A DNA stretch of 64,000 nt. Source: Nicotiana tabacum (lineage: Eukaryota; Streptophyta; Magnoliopsida; Solanales; Solanaceae). The number at the start of each line of letters is the position of its first letter. The first letter of the stretch is position 1. The stretch is from the NCBI RefSeq assembly GCF_000715075.1, contig NC_134095.1:12776222-12840221 (forward strand), read 5' to 3'. Positions 24,629 through 34,477 of this stretch are shown piece after piece. The position numbers were made by a program, and so were the translations under genes. The notes below the pieces were generated by a model, which saw nothing but the letters and a program-made list of their open reading frames with translations, ran no database searches and was not told the DNA's origin.

Positions 24629-24630
24629 GC

Positions 24631-27600
24631 TGTCACACCTCCTTTTTCCTATACCTGAAGCGCATAAGGGAGTTTTTCCAATTAAAGGACAATCGAAACG
24701 GGATTATTTATATTAAGAAATTCAGAGTCGACACTTGGGATATTTATGGTGTCCCAAGTCACCGGTTCAAATCCCTAATCGAGGAAAAGGTTGACTCTGT
24801 TTTACAGTCCGCGGATCAGAAATCCGGGTAAGGAATTCTATTAACCCGGGAGAAGGTGTTAGGCATTCCCGAGTTTCGTGGTTCTAGCACGGTCGCTCAA
24901 CTATTATTATTGGCCTAATTATCTGATTTTAAAATACTTTCAAACCTATGTGCATTTTCAACTATTAAACCGCTTTTAAATCACTTGATTTATTCGTAAT
25001 TAAAGAATTGAGTTACGCGTACGTATACTCTTTTCCTTTGGCGCGTTAAAAATCATGTCACTCGAACGTGTCCACAATTAATAATGCTTTGTTTATTTAT
25101 TTAAGAAAATTTGATTGAGGTTGCGCGAACGCATCCCTCGAGTCTTTTTTAGAGTTACATTCGCAATTATGTTACGCGAACGTATACATAATCACAATAC
25201 TAATCTAACTCGAGCCTAAAGCAAACTACGAAATTTATTAATTAATTTTCTAAAGCTAATTTAAGATTATTATGAAGGCCATGTTATGAAAATTAATATA
25301 GAAAAAGAGATAGATTATTTACAGAAAGATGAAACTAGCTTGTGAATTTTTATTAGCTCTTGGCCAATCAGACTTGAATTATCTAAATCCAAACGGCCAA
25401 AAATCTTCATTGCTTCAAACCAAAATATGAGGTTCGGTTGCTAAACAATTTTTAAACAAAAGGCTCAAGTATGGAAATAAACCATCTACTAATTGAATGC
25501 ATAAAAAAAAGATGGATCAATCATGCCAAACAAACAACAGAGAAAGAAACTTCACAATTGCGTACATTTACTCTAATTTGTGTTATACGTAATGTGTAAT
25601 GCTAAAGAGAATTTTTACTCCATCACTTGAGTGCACAAACACTTCAATCTGATATTTCAAGATACTATAGTCAAAAGCAAAAGCAAAAGCAAAAGCAAAA
25701 GTAAAAGCAAAAGCAAAAGCAAAAACCAAAAACCAAAACCAAAAAAGGTGCTATTATTTTAACCGCTTTTAATATTTCGAAAAAATTCAAAGTTATTTAA
25801 AACACATCGCAAGCCACGGTACATAATTGTACCCGCGATCCACGACACATTTTATCTAACGTTGAGATCTGGATTTGGGTCACATGAAATGCACACCCGT
25901 ATTTATAACATGTTTATTTCTACTATCATTATTCAAAATTATGGTAGGGTCACATGAAATGCACACCCGAAGTTGAAAATTTGGCATCGTAACTATGTCA
26001 CGGGAAACGTACCCATAATCACGATAATTTATTTAATTGCGTCTAAAGCAAGCTACGATATTCATAAGTTGTTCATCTCCTACGTTAGAGATTATTGAGA
26101 AGCCATGAATTATGAAAGTCAATTGTGGATGAAATGTAAAACTTAGGCATTGTGATCATTGGAGTTTAATATTAAACAAGTACCTAATACTATAATCCAT
26201 TAATCCCTTGAAGAGTAACAAAGCACACAAACCTTAATATCCTAAAAGAAATACTTCAATCTTGTTGTAGTCGGAATGATAATAGTAAATCGCCGCAACA
26301 GATTAATCAATACTAAAGGATAAGTATAGGAAAGAGTAAGAGGAAAAAAAGGACTAAAGTAAATGAGATGGACTGTACCAACCAGTTGACACGTGAAGAA
26401 GAACTTTTGATTTACTACACTTTTGGAAAAGTCGAGTACATATTTTAATTCATAGTATATATAAACTTAATAAAGAAAATACTACATGGGAATGATATAG
26501 CTGCAGGTAATCCATCATGGCACAACAAAGGTACATATCACATAAAAGGCACCCAATAACATAACCCTTCCTTTTTCTTATTTTACAGAGAGTAAAGATA
26601 ACAGTCTCAACCTTTTAATTCCTCTACATATCTTCAAATGCATCACAATATTTCAACAACACAAAAACAACAAAAAAATGGCTACCAATCAAGGAATGAA
26701 ACAGAGGAAACATAAACAATTCCATACAAATCTCATTCAAGCAAATCTGCAATTTTATATTGTTTGACCAAATAAAGTACCTGATTTCAACAGACTAATG
26801 GAGAAAAAGGATGGGATGGAGTTCGCTATTCCGGTATCAACAACAGCAGCAGATTGCAGATTAATTCCAAATCAGAACTCGAAACGGGGCATCGAACGGC
26901 AGCTTCAACATGCGACGAGCTCAAACCAAACCCAGATTCAATTTATTTCCATTTTTTGAAAAAAAAATCGAAATCAAGGAAGAGGCAGAAACATATGTTT
27001 TCCTTTTTTTGTTGGAACCTAAACTAAATTGGACTATCAAAACAGAAAAATTAAGAAAGGAAATCCTCTTTCTCGTCAATTTCTATCTATGCCGTCTCTT
27101 TCTCTTTTCTTTTTGTGCAGATTTTGACTCCTTTACATGAAAAAATAATGGTTCCTCCTTTTTTGAAAATGGGGTGAAGAGGCAGCTTGGTAGCTTTTGA
27201 TTTTTGTGGTTATGGAGGGAAGGGTCTGATTTTAGCTTGTGAAGAAAACAGAATAACGTCGTTTTTCTCTGTGTTCTTTCAGGAGGGAAGGATCCTATTC
27301 TCTATCTATTTTCTAATGGGGAGCTTCCCGTTATTATGGCTGCTGCTCTCTTTTAGAAGGAGGGGGTCTCTTCTCTATTGTTTCAGATGATCCAAGAATG
27401 ATTGAATGTGTAAGTGTGTGAAGAAGAAGGATAGACGTTGGGGAGGGGGGTCCCTTCTTTGTGAAATGCGGCGCTACTTTTTTTTTGTTCAAGAAAGGAG
27501 CGTCCGATTTTTGTCCTCCTTCCTTCTGTCCCTATCCTTCTTAGATTAAATAGGCAGTAGAAAATGTCTCTTTGATTCATAAATGCCCCTTCAATAATTT

Positions 27601-28287
27601 TTTATTTGATCCCACCCAATTCAATTTCTTTTAATTATTCAATAGTGCATTTTGAACTCTATCACTTTAGAAGCTTCTTAGAGATAGGTAATATTCCCTT
27701 TATTGAGCAATTCCCCAAACTAACCTTAAATTCCTAATTACACACATCAAACAAATAAGCTAATATCTTCAACTGGATTGAAGATCAGAAAAATTCAAAG
27801 CTGAAGAGTATATCTAACAACTATTGAATGAACCTAAGCCATTAAAAGGTATCAACTCATAATAAACTATCATGAAATAAGGGAATTCCTAATGAAACTC
27901 TCATAATTTCTTGGACTAATTAATGCAAAATAACAACTGAAACATGTCCAAATAACTCACAACAAAGCAACTGAAACCTAAATCATTCTACCAAATTAAC
28001 TTAATTATCTCTAAATAATAATTATCACAATTCGAAAATCAAAGAGTAAAATGCAACATGACTTTTTTTATGATTTTTTTTATTTTGTTAAACAAATTAA
28101 TGTACTAATTAATCTAAAAATATAAAATTAAATCCTAAATGCAGATGCAATATTTTTTTTTTCAATGCATTAATAAAATTAAATACGCACACAAACATAT
28201 GCAAACAATTTGAAAAAATTCTACGATAATTCCTAAAATAACAAATAATTAAAGAAAATATCTAACTTTGGGAATTCTTTTGGAGTA
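24631..28287 (-). repeat. Element C 5' LTR, outer edge lost
   Basis: Homologous to 11609-15282. The inner end is complete (GGTGTGACA on the minus strand at 24631). The outer end stops after GGAGTA at 28287 and passes directly into the antisense gene of A at 28288, while the left LTR continues about 33 bp to TGTGAGCACG. A small deletion therefore removed the LTR start and any target duplication. Confidence 0.88.
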
Positions 28288-30312
28288 CATTAATTTGTTT
28301 AACTCGAGCTCATATTCCTTCACCTTAAGGGACGCCTCAAGTTCACTGTTGTGGGTGACGACCTTCATAAAGTCCTCATCTCGCTCCCTCAACTCCCCGA
28401 CCTTGTGCACCAATTGATCCTCCCTCTGTTTAAGCCCTTTGCAGAACAGTTGGAAGTCAGGGTCCTGATTGTAGATGCCGGACATCGCACGATGCTTAGT
28501 GCGATATTCTTGATATTTGGAAGACATCTTCCCGTAGATGGCCGTCCTCTTCCTTTCCCAGCGCTCGCACTCGATCTCCATGATAAGGGTCTGGCACAAC
28601 AAGAAAGAAGTTAAAATAAAAAGACAGGTCGACAATAACAACGCAAACCCAACGACGAAAAGGAAAAGAAAGACATCTACCCGCAAGGCCATGTCGGTGA
28701 CGTTCCGAGACAACTCAATGTCGCATATCGCTCTAAGCACCTCACTCTCGGGGGCAACACATAAAGGGGCTAAAACAGACACCATCTGTTCACAGTTCGA
28801 CAACAAGTTGTAGTCCCCTAGGACAACTATATGCCGATCAGAACCCTCCACTCTGACCTCCACATGAGTATGACATTCTAAAAACTGACGAACATCCTCT
28901 GGGTCAACATCCAAACTCGAGCCTTTGCCCGCGACACGTAGGCCCCCTCCGACGTTAGATGATGCACCACCCTCAGCGGAGCGCACGAAACCACCTCCTG
29001 GGTAAACCCCTTCCGTTTGGGGAGTCCTCTCCGCCAAGATGGCATCAACCATAAACGTAGGCACAGGCGCCGTATGCGATGCACCCGTCCTACTTTTACC
29101 GGTGTCCACAGCCACATCCTTCACAAGCTCAACCCTCCTCCTTTTCCTCAGTAACGACTCATCCCTATTAGAGGATTCATCCATAAAGTGACGGGTCGGT
29201 ACGGAAGAGGTCTCTTCCCTCACGACCATATCATGAGAAGGATCTCCCATTTGTATCGGTTGAGCACGACCCTCCCAGAAGGACTCACTCAAAGTAAATT
29301 GCATTCCTGCAGCAGCGACAGCCTGCCGAAATGTAGGGATTGGGGCCCTCCACCTAGAATCTCCTCGGCCTGTCATCATAAAGAGTCATATAAATAAGAT
29401 GATAGTATATAGTCAAGGAATGACACAGGAAAATACACTTACCATATGAAACTCTCGGCCCAAAGCATTTTACGAAAGCGGGCCAATCTCGAGTCTCCGT
29501 TGCATGGGGCAACAGACGAGCTACCCAATCCCTTATACCTGCAATAGGGCAGGGTGGACTCCCCATAGCTGCAAACCAGAAGTGAATAAACACGATAAGA
29601 AATGAAGAAAAGAAAGAGTAAAATAAGTGGCAACACTTACGATTCTCGTTCCACCGCTCTGGGAACCTAGCAGGGTCAGACACGATGTGATCGGTTCTAA
29701 CGAGGAAGTACTTATGCCAAAATTTGTGACTTGCTCAGTCGTCGATCCTAACCACCAGCCCTTTTGTCCCACGGTGCCTCAAATGCACCATAGTGCCCCT
29801 ATGAAAGCTGGGTGAAAACAAGTGCAAAAGGTGGTGAATGGTAACCTCGCACCCTGCCAACTCCGCGTACTTTGTCAACAGTAGGAGTATTTTAAGCATG
29901 TATGGGGAAAGTTGCGCCGGGCAAACCTAATAGAATCGACATAACTCTTCCACTAACGAGAGAAGGGGGAATGAATGACCAATCACGAAGGGGTACTCAT
30001 AAAAAGCACAGTACCCAGGCCTACGGATTTCCACGAAGTCCCTTCCCGCTGGAACCATATCAACATGAGCGGGGATACTATATTTTGTACGGAGAGCATC
30101 GATATGAACTTGTTCTGTTGCAGAGAGCATGGGGATAGGAGTAGGAGTAAGATCTTTGAAAAAGTCGCTTCGTGACATGGGGTGTCTCGACAGCAACTCC
30201 TCCACGGTGCTGTCCCCATCTTCCACCGTCATGTCCTCACCGCCAGAGGGGAGCTCCACGGAGAACGGGGTAGCATCAGAAACCCCCTCACGAGATCGAT
30301 GTGTTCTAGGCA
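28288..30312 (-). pseudogene. Antisense gene of element A, 5' part, four exons
   Basis: An ATG at 30312 opens MPRTHRSREGVSD. Exons I can support are 30312-29641, 29568-29443, 29369-28681 and 28590-28288. Introns 29569-29640, 29370-29442 and 28591-28680 (72, 73 and 90 bp) have GT...AG ends, two with GTAAGT donors, and joining them keeps one frame. Exon 1 resembles the plant 'putative gypsy-type transposon' family (Pfam Transposase_28) in residues such as EELCRFY and LSPYMLKILLLL. Later exons are charged, then coiled coil (HNSELEASLKVKEYELELN). Stops at 29927-29929 and 29735-29737 break exon 1. The gene runs opposite to pol. Its role is unknown. Confidence 0.7.
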
Positions 30313-30471
30313 TCTCTTCGGTGGAAAAGGTGTTAAAATAACAGAGAAAGCTATGAACGAAGAATAGGAGAAGAAGAAGCAAAAAAATCATTGAAGCAAA
30401 CACGGGAGGGATGAGAAAGGATAACCAGAGATGAAATGGCCAAGAGTTGTGAAAAAACAAACCCTCCACCT

Positions 30472-30479
30472 ATTTATAG
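30472..30479 (-). promoter_or_regulatory. TATA box of the antisense gene of element A
   Basis: The minus strand reads CCTATAAATAGG, with CCAAT directly upstream, about 160 bp before the ATG at 30312. The position suits an RNA polymerase II promoter separate from the LTR promoter. Confidence 0.6.
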
Positions 30480-30744
30480 GATTGGGTGGCGCCAGAATCG
30501 AAGCGGAAGGCTGTAGAATGACACCGAAATCGAAGCGACAAGCCCTTAACCCATGTCTCGAAAACACGCATAATGATGACGTACGTGGAAATAACGTCAT
30601 TTCCCGATAAGATACATTATCCGGTGTCTTGTTGAGCATGCTAACCTCCCATTGTTGGCCAAGCCATAACGCTTCGTAAAACCAAATTTCTCCACAGGAG
30701 TGGGGGTGTCCGCTTATCAAGGACTCACCAAGTTGCAACCTTGA

Positions 30745-30756
30745 CAAGCGGAGGGA
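30745..30756 (+). other. Element A polypurine tract
   Basis: AAGCGGAGGGA precedes CTAAC and then TATATGAG, the same layout as AACGAGGGGA, CTATC and TGTATACGG in element D, where LTR comparison supports the boundary. Confidence 0.55.
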
Positions 30757-30761
30757 CTAAC

Positions 30762-31210
30762 TATATGAGTCCAAATTTGGATGACCACAACCATTGACGA
30801 ATATGACAAACGACGAGATCTTCGTAGCTCGACGTCCTGTGAAGGACGATAGACAACGAACAAAGGATGCATGACTTTTACAGTAGTGTAGACCCAACAG
30901 AGGGCACTATCGAATATTCCCTATGATATGTCTTTTAGGGTTCAGAAGGGGTTTGTCCTTATATATAGCGGGAAAACATCCTTGTAAGGAGGGCTTTTTT
31001 TACCTGTTTAGCATAGAACACCGAATGTTATACTTTTCTACATAAAAGATTGTCATTCTGAAAGTTCGATCACTCATTCTCGTAAGATCAAGAAATATTA
31101 TCCATTATGTTCATCTTTTATACTTTTTGTTCTAGAGTTTATTATACTTAGCTAAGATTTACTCCTTTATTTCCTTTGATTGATTTATTCAAAAAAGTTC
31201 CAATATCTTC
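30762..31210 (+). repeat. Element A 3' LTR (boundaries approximate)
   Basis: The start is set by the polypurine tract. A TATA box (TTATATATAG, 30957-30967) and a T-rich downstream part fit a short gypsy LTR. The partner LTR is outside the window, so the right end is a guess. Confidence 0.5.
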
Positions 31211-31743
31211 TGAGTCAAACAAATAATACATGGATTACATACATAGATCAAGCCTTTGAGAGTTGATTCTAAGGTGGCTAAATTTTAAAAAAATTATTAA
31301 CTTCGGCTATTATTTAAATAAGGGGCTATTTGTGCACTTGCCCCATGAAATACCCGTAAAGGTAAAAATGAAATTGACCTTGAATTACCAATGGGAACTG
31401 ATCTTATGAGACAGACATATGCTCAACCATTTGGGCTGACCTTAGACACACGCCCTTCTTGAATGAAAATGGAAGTCAACAGCCCAGGTAATTGGTTTCC
31501 TTGGTTGTCTCTTAATAGAGCACATGTCATATTCTAATGTAGCTAAATAGAGCCTTGATTTGGATTTAGAGAATATGAAGTGAAAGACAACATATATTAA
31601 GATAGAAGAAGAATACTCGTGACTCTGCTCCGTCCGTTACCGACAAAACTGAACTGGAACGCCGCTCTCTACTTGACCTCATTCTCCACGTTAGTGTCTT
31701 ACAACACCGGCCCTTCCCCGGATCCCGTGTATTGCACCTACTA
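31211..31743. other. Intergenic sequence with a dispersed repeat terminus
   Basis: No gene seen. GGGGCTATTTGTGCACTTGC (31322-31341) also occurs, inverted and with one change, at 60471-60490, so it marks the end of a dispersed repeat family. Confidence 0.45.
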
Positions 31744-32144
31744 AGAGCTCGTTTGAATTGGCTTAAAAAAAATAGTTTTTCAATAGAAATAATTTTTAAG
31801 CCAAAAATCAATAAGTTGGGGTTGCCCACAAAGGCAGATTCAGAATTTAAACCATATGTGTTCAACATTTAAATTTTTTAGCATTGAGTCTATTATATTT
31901 CTAAAGTTATGAGTTCACATCTACTATTTTTATAATTTTAATAAATTTTTACATATAAATTTTTACTCCGAACCCATCGGTGATACATTAGATCCACCCA
32001 TGGTTGCCCAACTTATTATTTTTTGCTTGTTTTAAGCAGTATTTAATTTATTTTAAGCACTTTTTGACTTTGCCAAACATAAAAAAGTTAAAAAGAGCTT
32101 AAAAGCTGATTTGACCAGCTTAAAAGTCAATCCAAACACGCTCT
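31744..32144. mobile_element. MITE with inverted ends, split by a second MITE
   Basis: The left end AGAGCTCGTTTGAATTGGC and the inverted right end AGAGCGTGTTTGGATTGAC match at 15 of 19 positions. Internal GCTTAAAA and CTTAAAAGTC phrases are also mirrored. No coding capacity. I see no clear target duplication, so the superfamily (hAT is likely) is uncertain. Confidence 0.65.
31829..32001. mobile_element. 173-bp MITE nested in the 31744-32144 MITE
   Basis: It is flanked by the 9-bp direct repeat GGTTGCCCA (31820-31828 and 32002-32010), of which 8 bp may be the true duplication. Its ends are inverted imperfectly (GGCAGATTCAG and the reverse of TGTA-AGATCCACC). The phrase GAACCCATCGG and companions belong to a repeat common in Solanaceae genomes. 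Confidence 0.65.
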
Positions 32145-32246
32145 CTCGTTCTTATGATTCAAACAAGCCTTAAACGAGTTTAGAATTCTATTACAAGGAT
32201 ATACTTCAATAAATATTATGCTTAATTATTTGCAAATGTTAGTGGG

Positions 32247-32751
32247 TAGGGTTGTTCATTCGGATCGAATATCCGAAATCTGAATCGATCCATTCAATTT
32301 CGGATTGGATCGGATTTCAGATTGTGTTTATTAAAATTTCGAATTTCGAATCGGATTCGGATTGGTATATTTTAATCAGATCCAATCCGAAGTCTGAAAT
32401 ATTAGGGCATGTATAAACACTACACTTTAATTTTGGATAGTCAGTACTTCCTTTACATCTTCCTCCAAGTTATTACCTTTACAATTGTTGAATTTAGCTA
32501 TATTGGCACCATAGTACTCTCATAATTACATAAACATGAATTTTTCTTAATATATTGCCTCTTTTACAAAGAAATATACATATTAGTTTGCAACTTTGAG
32601 GTATAATAATACGATCCGAAATCCAATCCGATCCAAACTTAAAATCCGATCTGATCTGATATAATTCAGATCGGATTCGAATTGCATTTTCTAAAAATCC
32701 GAAATCCGAAATATACTAAATCCGATCCAATCCGATCCGTGCACAGCCCTA
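32247..32751. mobile_element. hAT-like MITE rich in GGATCGGAT motifs
   Basis: The ends TAGGGTTGTTCATTCGGATC and the reverse of GATCCGTGCACAGCCCTA form a terminal inverted repeat, and the next 100 bp on each side are mirrored AATCCGAT-type sequence. The flanks TTAGTGGG (32239-32246) and ATAGTGGG (32752-32759) give an 8-bp duplication with one mismatch, as expected for hAT. No ORF. Confidence 0.8.
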
Positions 32752-33025
32752 ATAGTGGGGACTAACAAATATCGTCTAGTGATATGGTCATGAAAAAAAA
32801 AGATACCCTATTTAAACTCATTTTGATAATGTCCAAAAAATTTGACCACACTTGTTCGAAATTTCAAACATGAAGGACGATTTTTGTTACTTGAGATATT
32901 AAAATGATGTACTTAGACTTTGGTCAAACTTGAGAGATAAATTGGCTTAAACACTCTATTATCGCCCCAACACGATCTTTTCCTGCATTTTATTAGCTTA
33001 AGCGTATGATGATTTTAAAACAATT

Positions 33026-33238
33026 TAGCCAGTGTTTGGAAATAGATTTTGTTGAAAATTGAAAATTTATTTTTGAAGTTGAGTTGAAAAATAATTTTTG
33101 AAAGTTGGAGCCATATTTGGACATAAAAAATATTATCCAAAAGTTGGTGAAAAAAAATTAATTTTTTTTCAAAAACTAATCATCCATAAACAAATAATTT
33201 TTTTTAAAAAAAGAAATATACTCGCCAAACGGGTGCTA
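33026..33238. mobile_element. Probable hAT-type MITE
   Basis: TAGCCAGTGTTTGGA at the left is answered by the reverse of CCAAACGGGTGCTA at the right. The interior is AT-rich with mirrored A and T runs. No target duplication found. Confidence 0.45.
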
Positions 33239-33519
33239 AGATTACAACTCTTTCCCTTTCAATCTGGCGCAATTTTTTTAATATCTGACAATGTTGATGG
33301 AAAACATCTAGGTAACATTTTGACAATCCTTACTTAAAAGCAGTGGGGCCAAAGCTGTGTTTAATCCATCCGATTTCGTTTGAAAACTTTGAGTTTGGGC
33401 TAATATTAGCGCATAAACTAATAGAGCAGTTCCTTCTTTTTATTTTCCTATTATCAGCGTAACAGTTGTACATCTTTCTTGATACTTCCTTACAAGATCT
33501 TCTTGAAAAAAAAAAAAAA
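33239..33519. other. Intergenic, nothing recognised
   Basis: AT-rich sequence before the left LTR of element D, ending in a run of thirteen A. No gene, repeat or site I can support. Confidence 0.4.
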
Positions 33520-34122
33520 GATTGTTTACTCTAAAAATAGGATAACAATTGAATTTATACGTGATTTTAACGATACGTGATATAACTTGATACAAAGTAA
33601 GAAAACATATTAATATTGAAATTAATGATAAGAAAATAAATGCAAACCACACAAATTGAGCACCCTTAGCCTTTGAGTTTGATCACCCCCGAGCCAAGAA
33701 ATGCCTCAACTGATGTTAGAACAGAATAACAATATGATAAGAACTAGAAACAACAGTGTATTGATTTTTGGTGCGTATTACAATGTGTCTTGCAAATGAT
33801 CAAACCGCCCTTTATATAATAGGAGGGTCCTACTCTTGATACAATTCTATAAAAGGTAACCAATCTTATGATTTGCTAATTAATCGGCCTCTCCTTGATA
33901 TGTGCCGAGAATTCCACCGTGATCTCCAATCGATCCCGGATATTTTGGCCTTCCGTTATTTGGCTCGACAAAGTTCCCTCGATCTTGTTCGATCCTGGAG
34001 TCACGAGCTCAACGATTTAACTTCGTGCCTTGGTTCGATATAACCCGGGCTCGAGCTCTGACCTATCACGTTTCAGCCTCGGCTGGTCATACAACGGACA
34101 AACCCGTTTTCTACCGTATACA
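33520..34122 (-). repeat. Element D 3' LTR
   Basis: It aligns with 56660-57260 along its length. On the minus strand it starts near TGTATACGGT and contains a TATA box (TATATAAA, 33811-33818). Confidence 0.85.
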
Positions 34123-34127
34123 GATAG

Positions 34128-34140
34128 TCCCCTCGTTTTT
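34128..34140 (-). other. Element D polypurine tract
   Basis: The minus strand reads AAAAACGAGGGGA a few bases before the LTR start, the expected position. Confidence 0.7.
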
Positions 34141-34477
34141 CGGAGAGAAGATGACGAGAAGCGATATGAACTTCCGAACCTCGCTTCGATAGATCATGAC
34201 GTAAGCGACAAAAGGTAACTGAAACATCCCGTCGGTCTAGTCTCCAAGGCACTAAATGTGTGTCAGTTGTTGGTCGGTCACTACGGGTTTTGAACCGTCA
34301 TTAGCAAACTATTAATATCCCAACTTTCATTCATTAAAACTTTATGTTCAAAGCTTCTTCTACTCTTGTTCTTTAAGAATCTCTTCACTCTCCAACTTTT
34401 GTACCCAGATTTCTTGAACCTTTTGCAAACCACTAAGCGTAACTTCTTAATTTCCTCTTCTTCATCTCTACTTTAAA

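Larger units (their letters stand above)
11609..28287 (-). mobile_element. Element C: Ogre-like LTR retrotransposon with gag but no recognisable pol
   Basis: Two direct copies of about 3.66 kb (11609-15282 and 24631-28287) are its LTRs. Orientation is minus: the primer site follows the right LTR (24610-24628, minus-strand core GACTCTGCTGGGG), and a polypurine tract AAAGAGGGGCAGT precedes the left LTR (15283-15297). Only gag is found inside; the 5.2 kb where pol should lie holds tandem repeats instead. C interrupts the antisense gene of A. No target duplication is visible: the right LTR stops about 33 bp short of the left one, so its outer edge was lost. Confidence 0.85.
1..31210 (+). mobile_element. 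Element A: Tat-lineage Ty3/gypsy LTR retrotransposon, decayed, with nested insertions B and C
   Basis: The order gag, protease, reverse transcriptase, RNase H, integrase on the plus strand is the Ty3/gypsy order. A second RNase H-like domain, a tandem array downstream of integrase and an antisense gene before the 3' LTR point to the Tat lineage. The 5' LTR and primer site lie left of the window. Two insertions (6396-10755 and 11609-28287) split the element; without them it is about 10 kb. Every coding domain carries stops or frameshifts, so it is not autonomous. The right boundary is approximate because there is no 5' LTR to align with. Confidence 0.85.

Noticed and set aside
28591..28680. 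Apparent transmembrane helix inside the antisense ORF of element A
   Set aside because: The hydrophobic stretch is bounded by GTAGAT and TGCCAG and its removal keeps the frame, so it is better explained as a pyrimidine-rich intron.
33440..33652. A 70-residue minus-strand ORF, with a similar one at 56564-56791
   Set aside because: Both lie across the inner ends of the LTRs of element D; similarity reflects the LTR pair.
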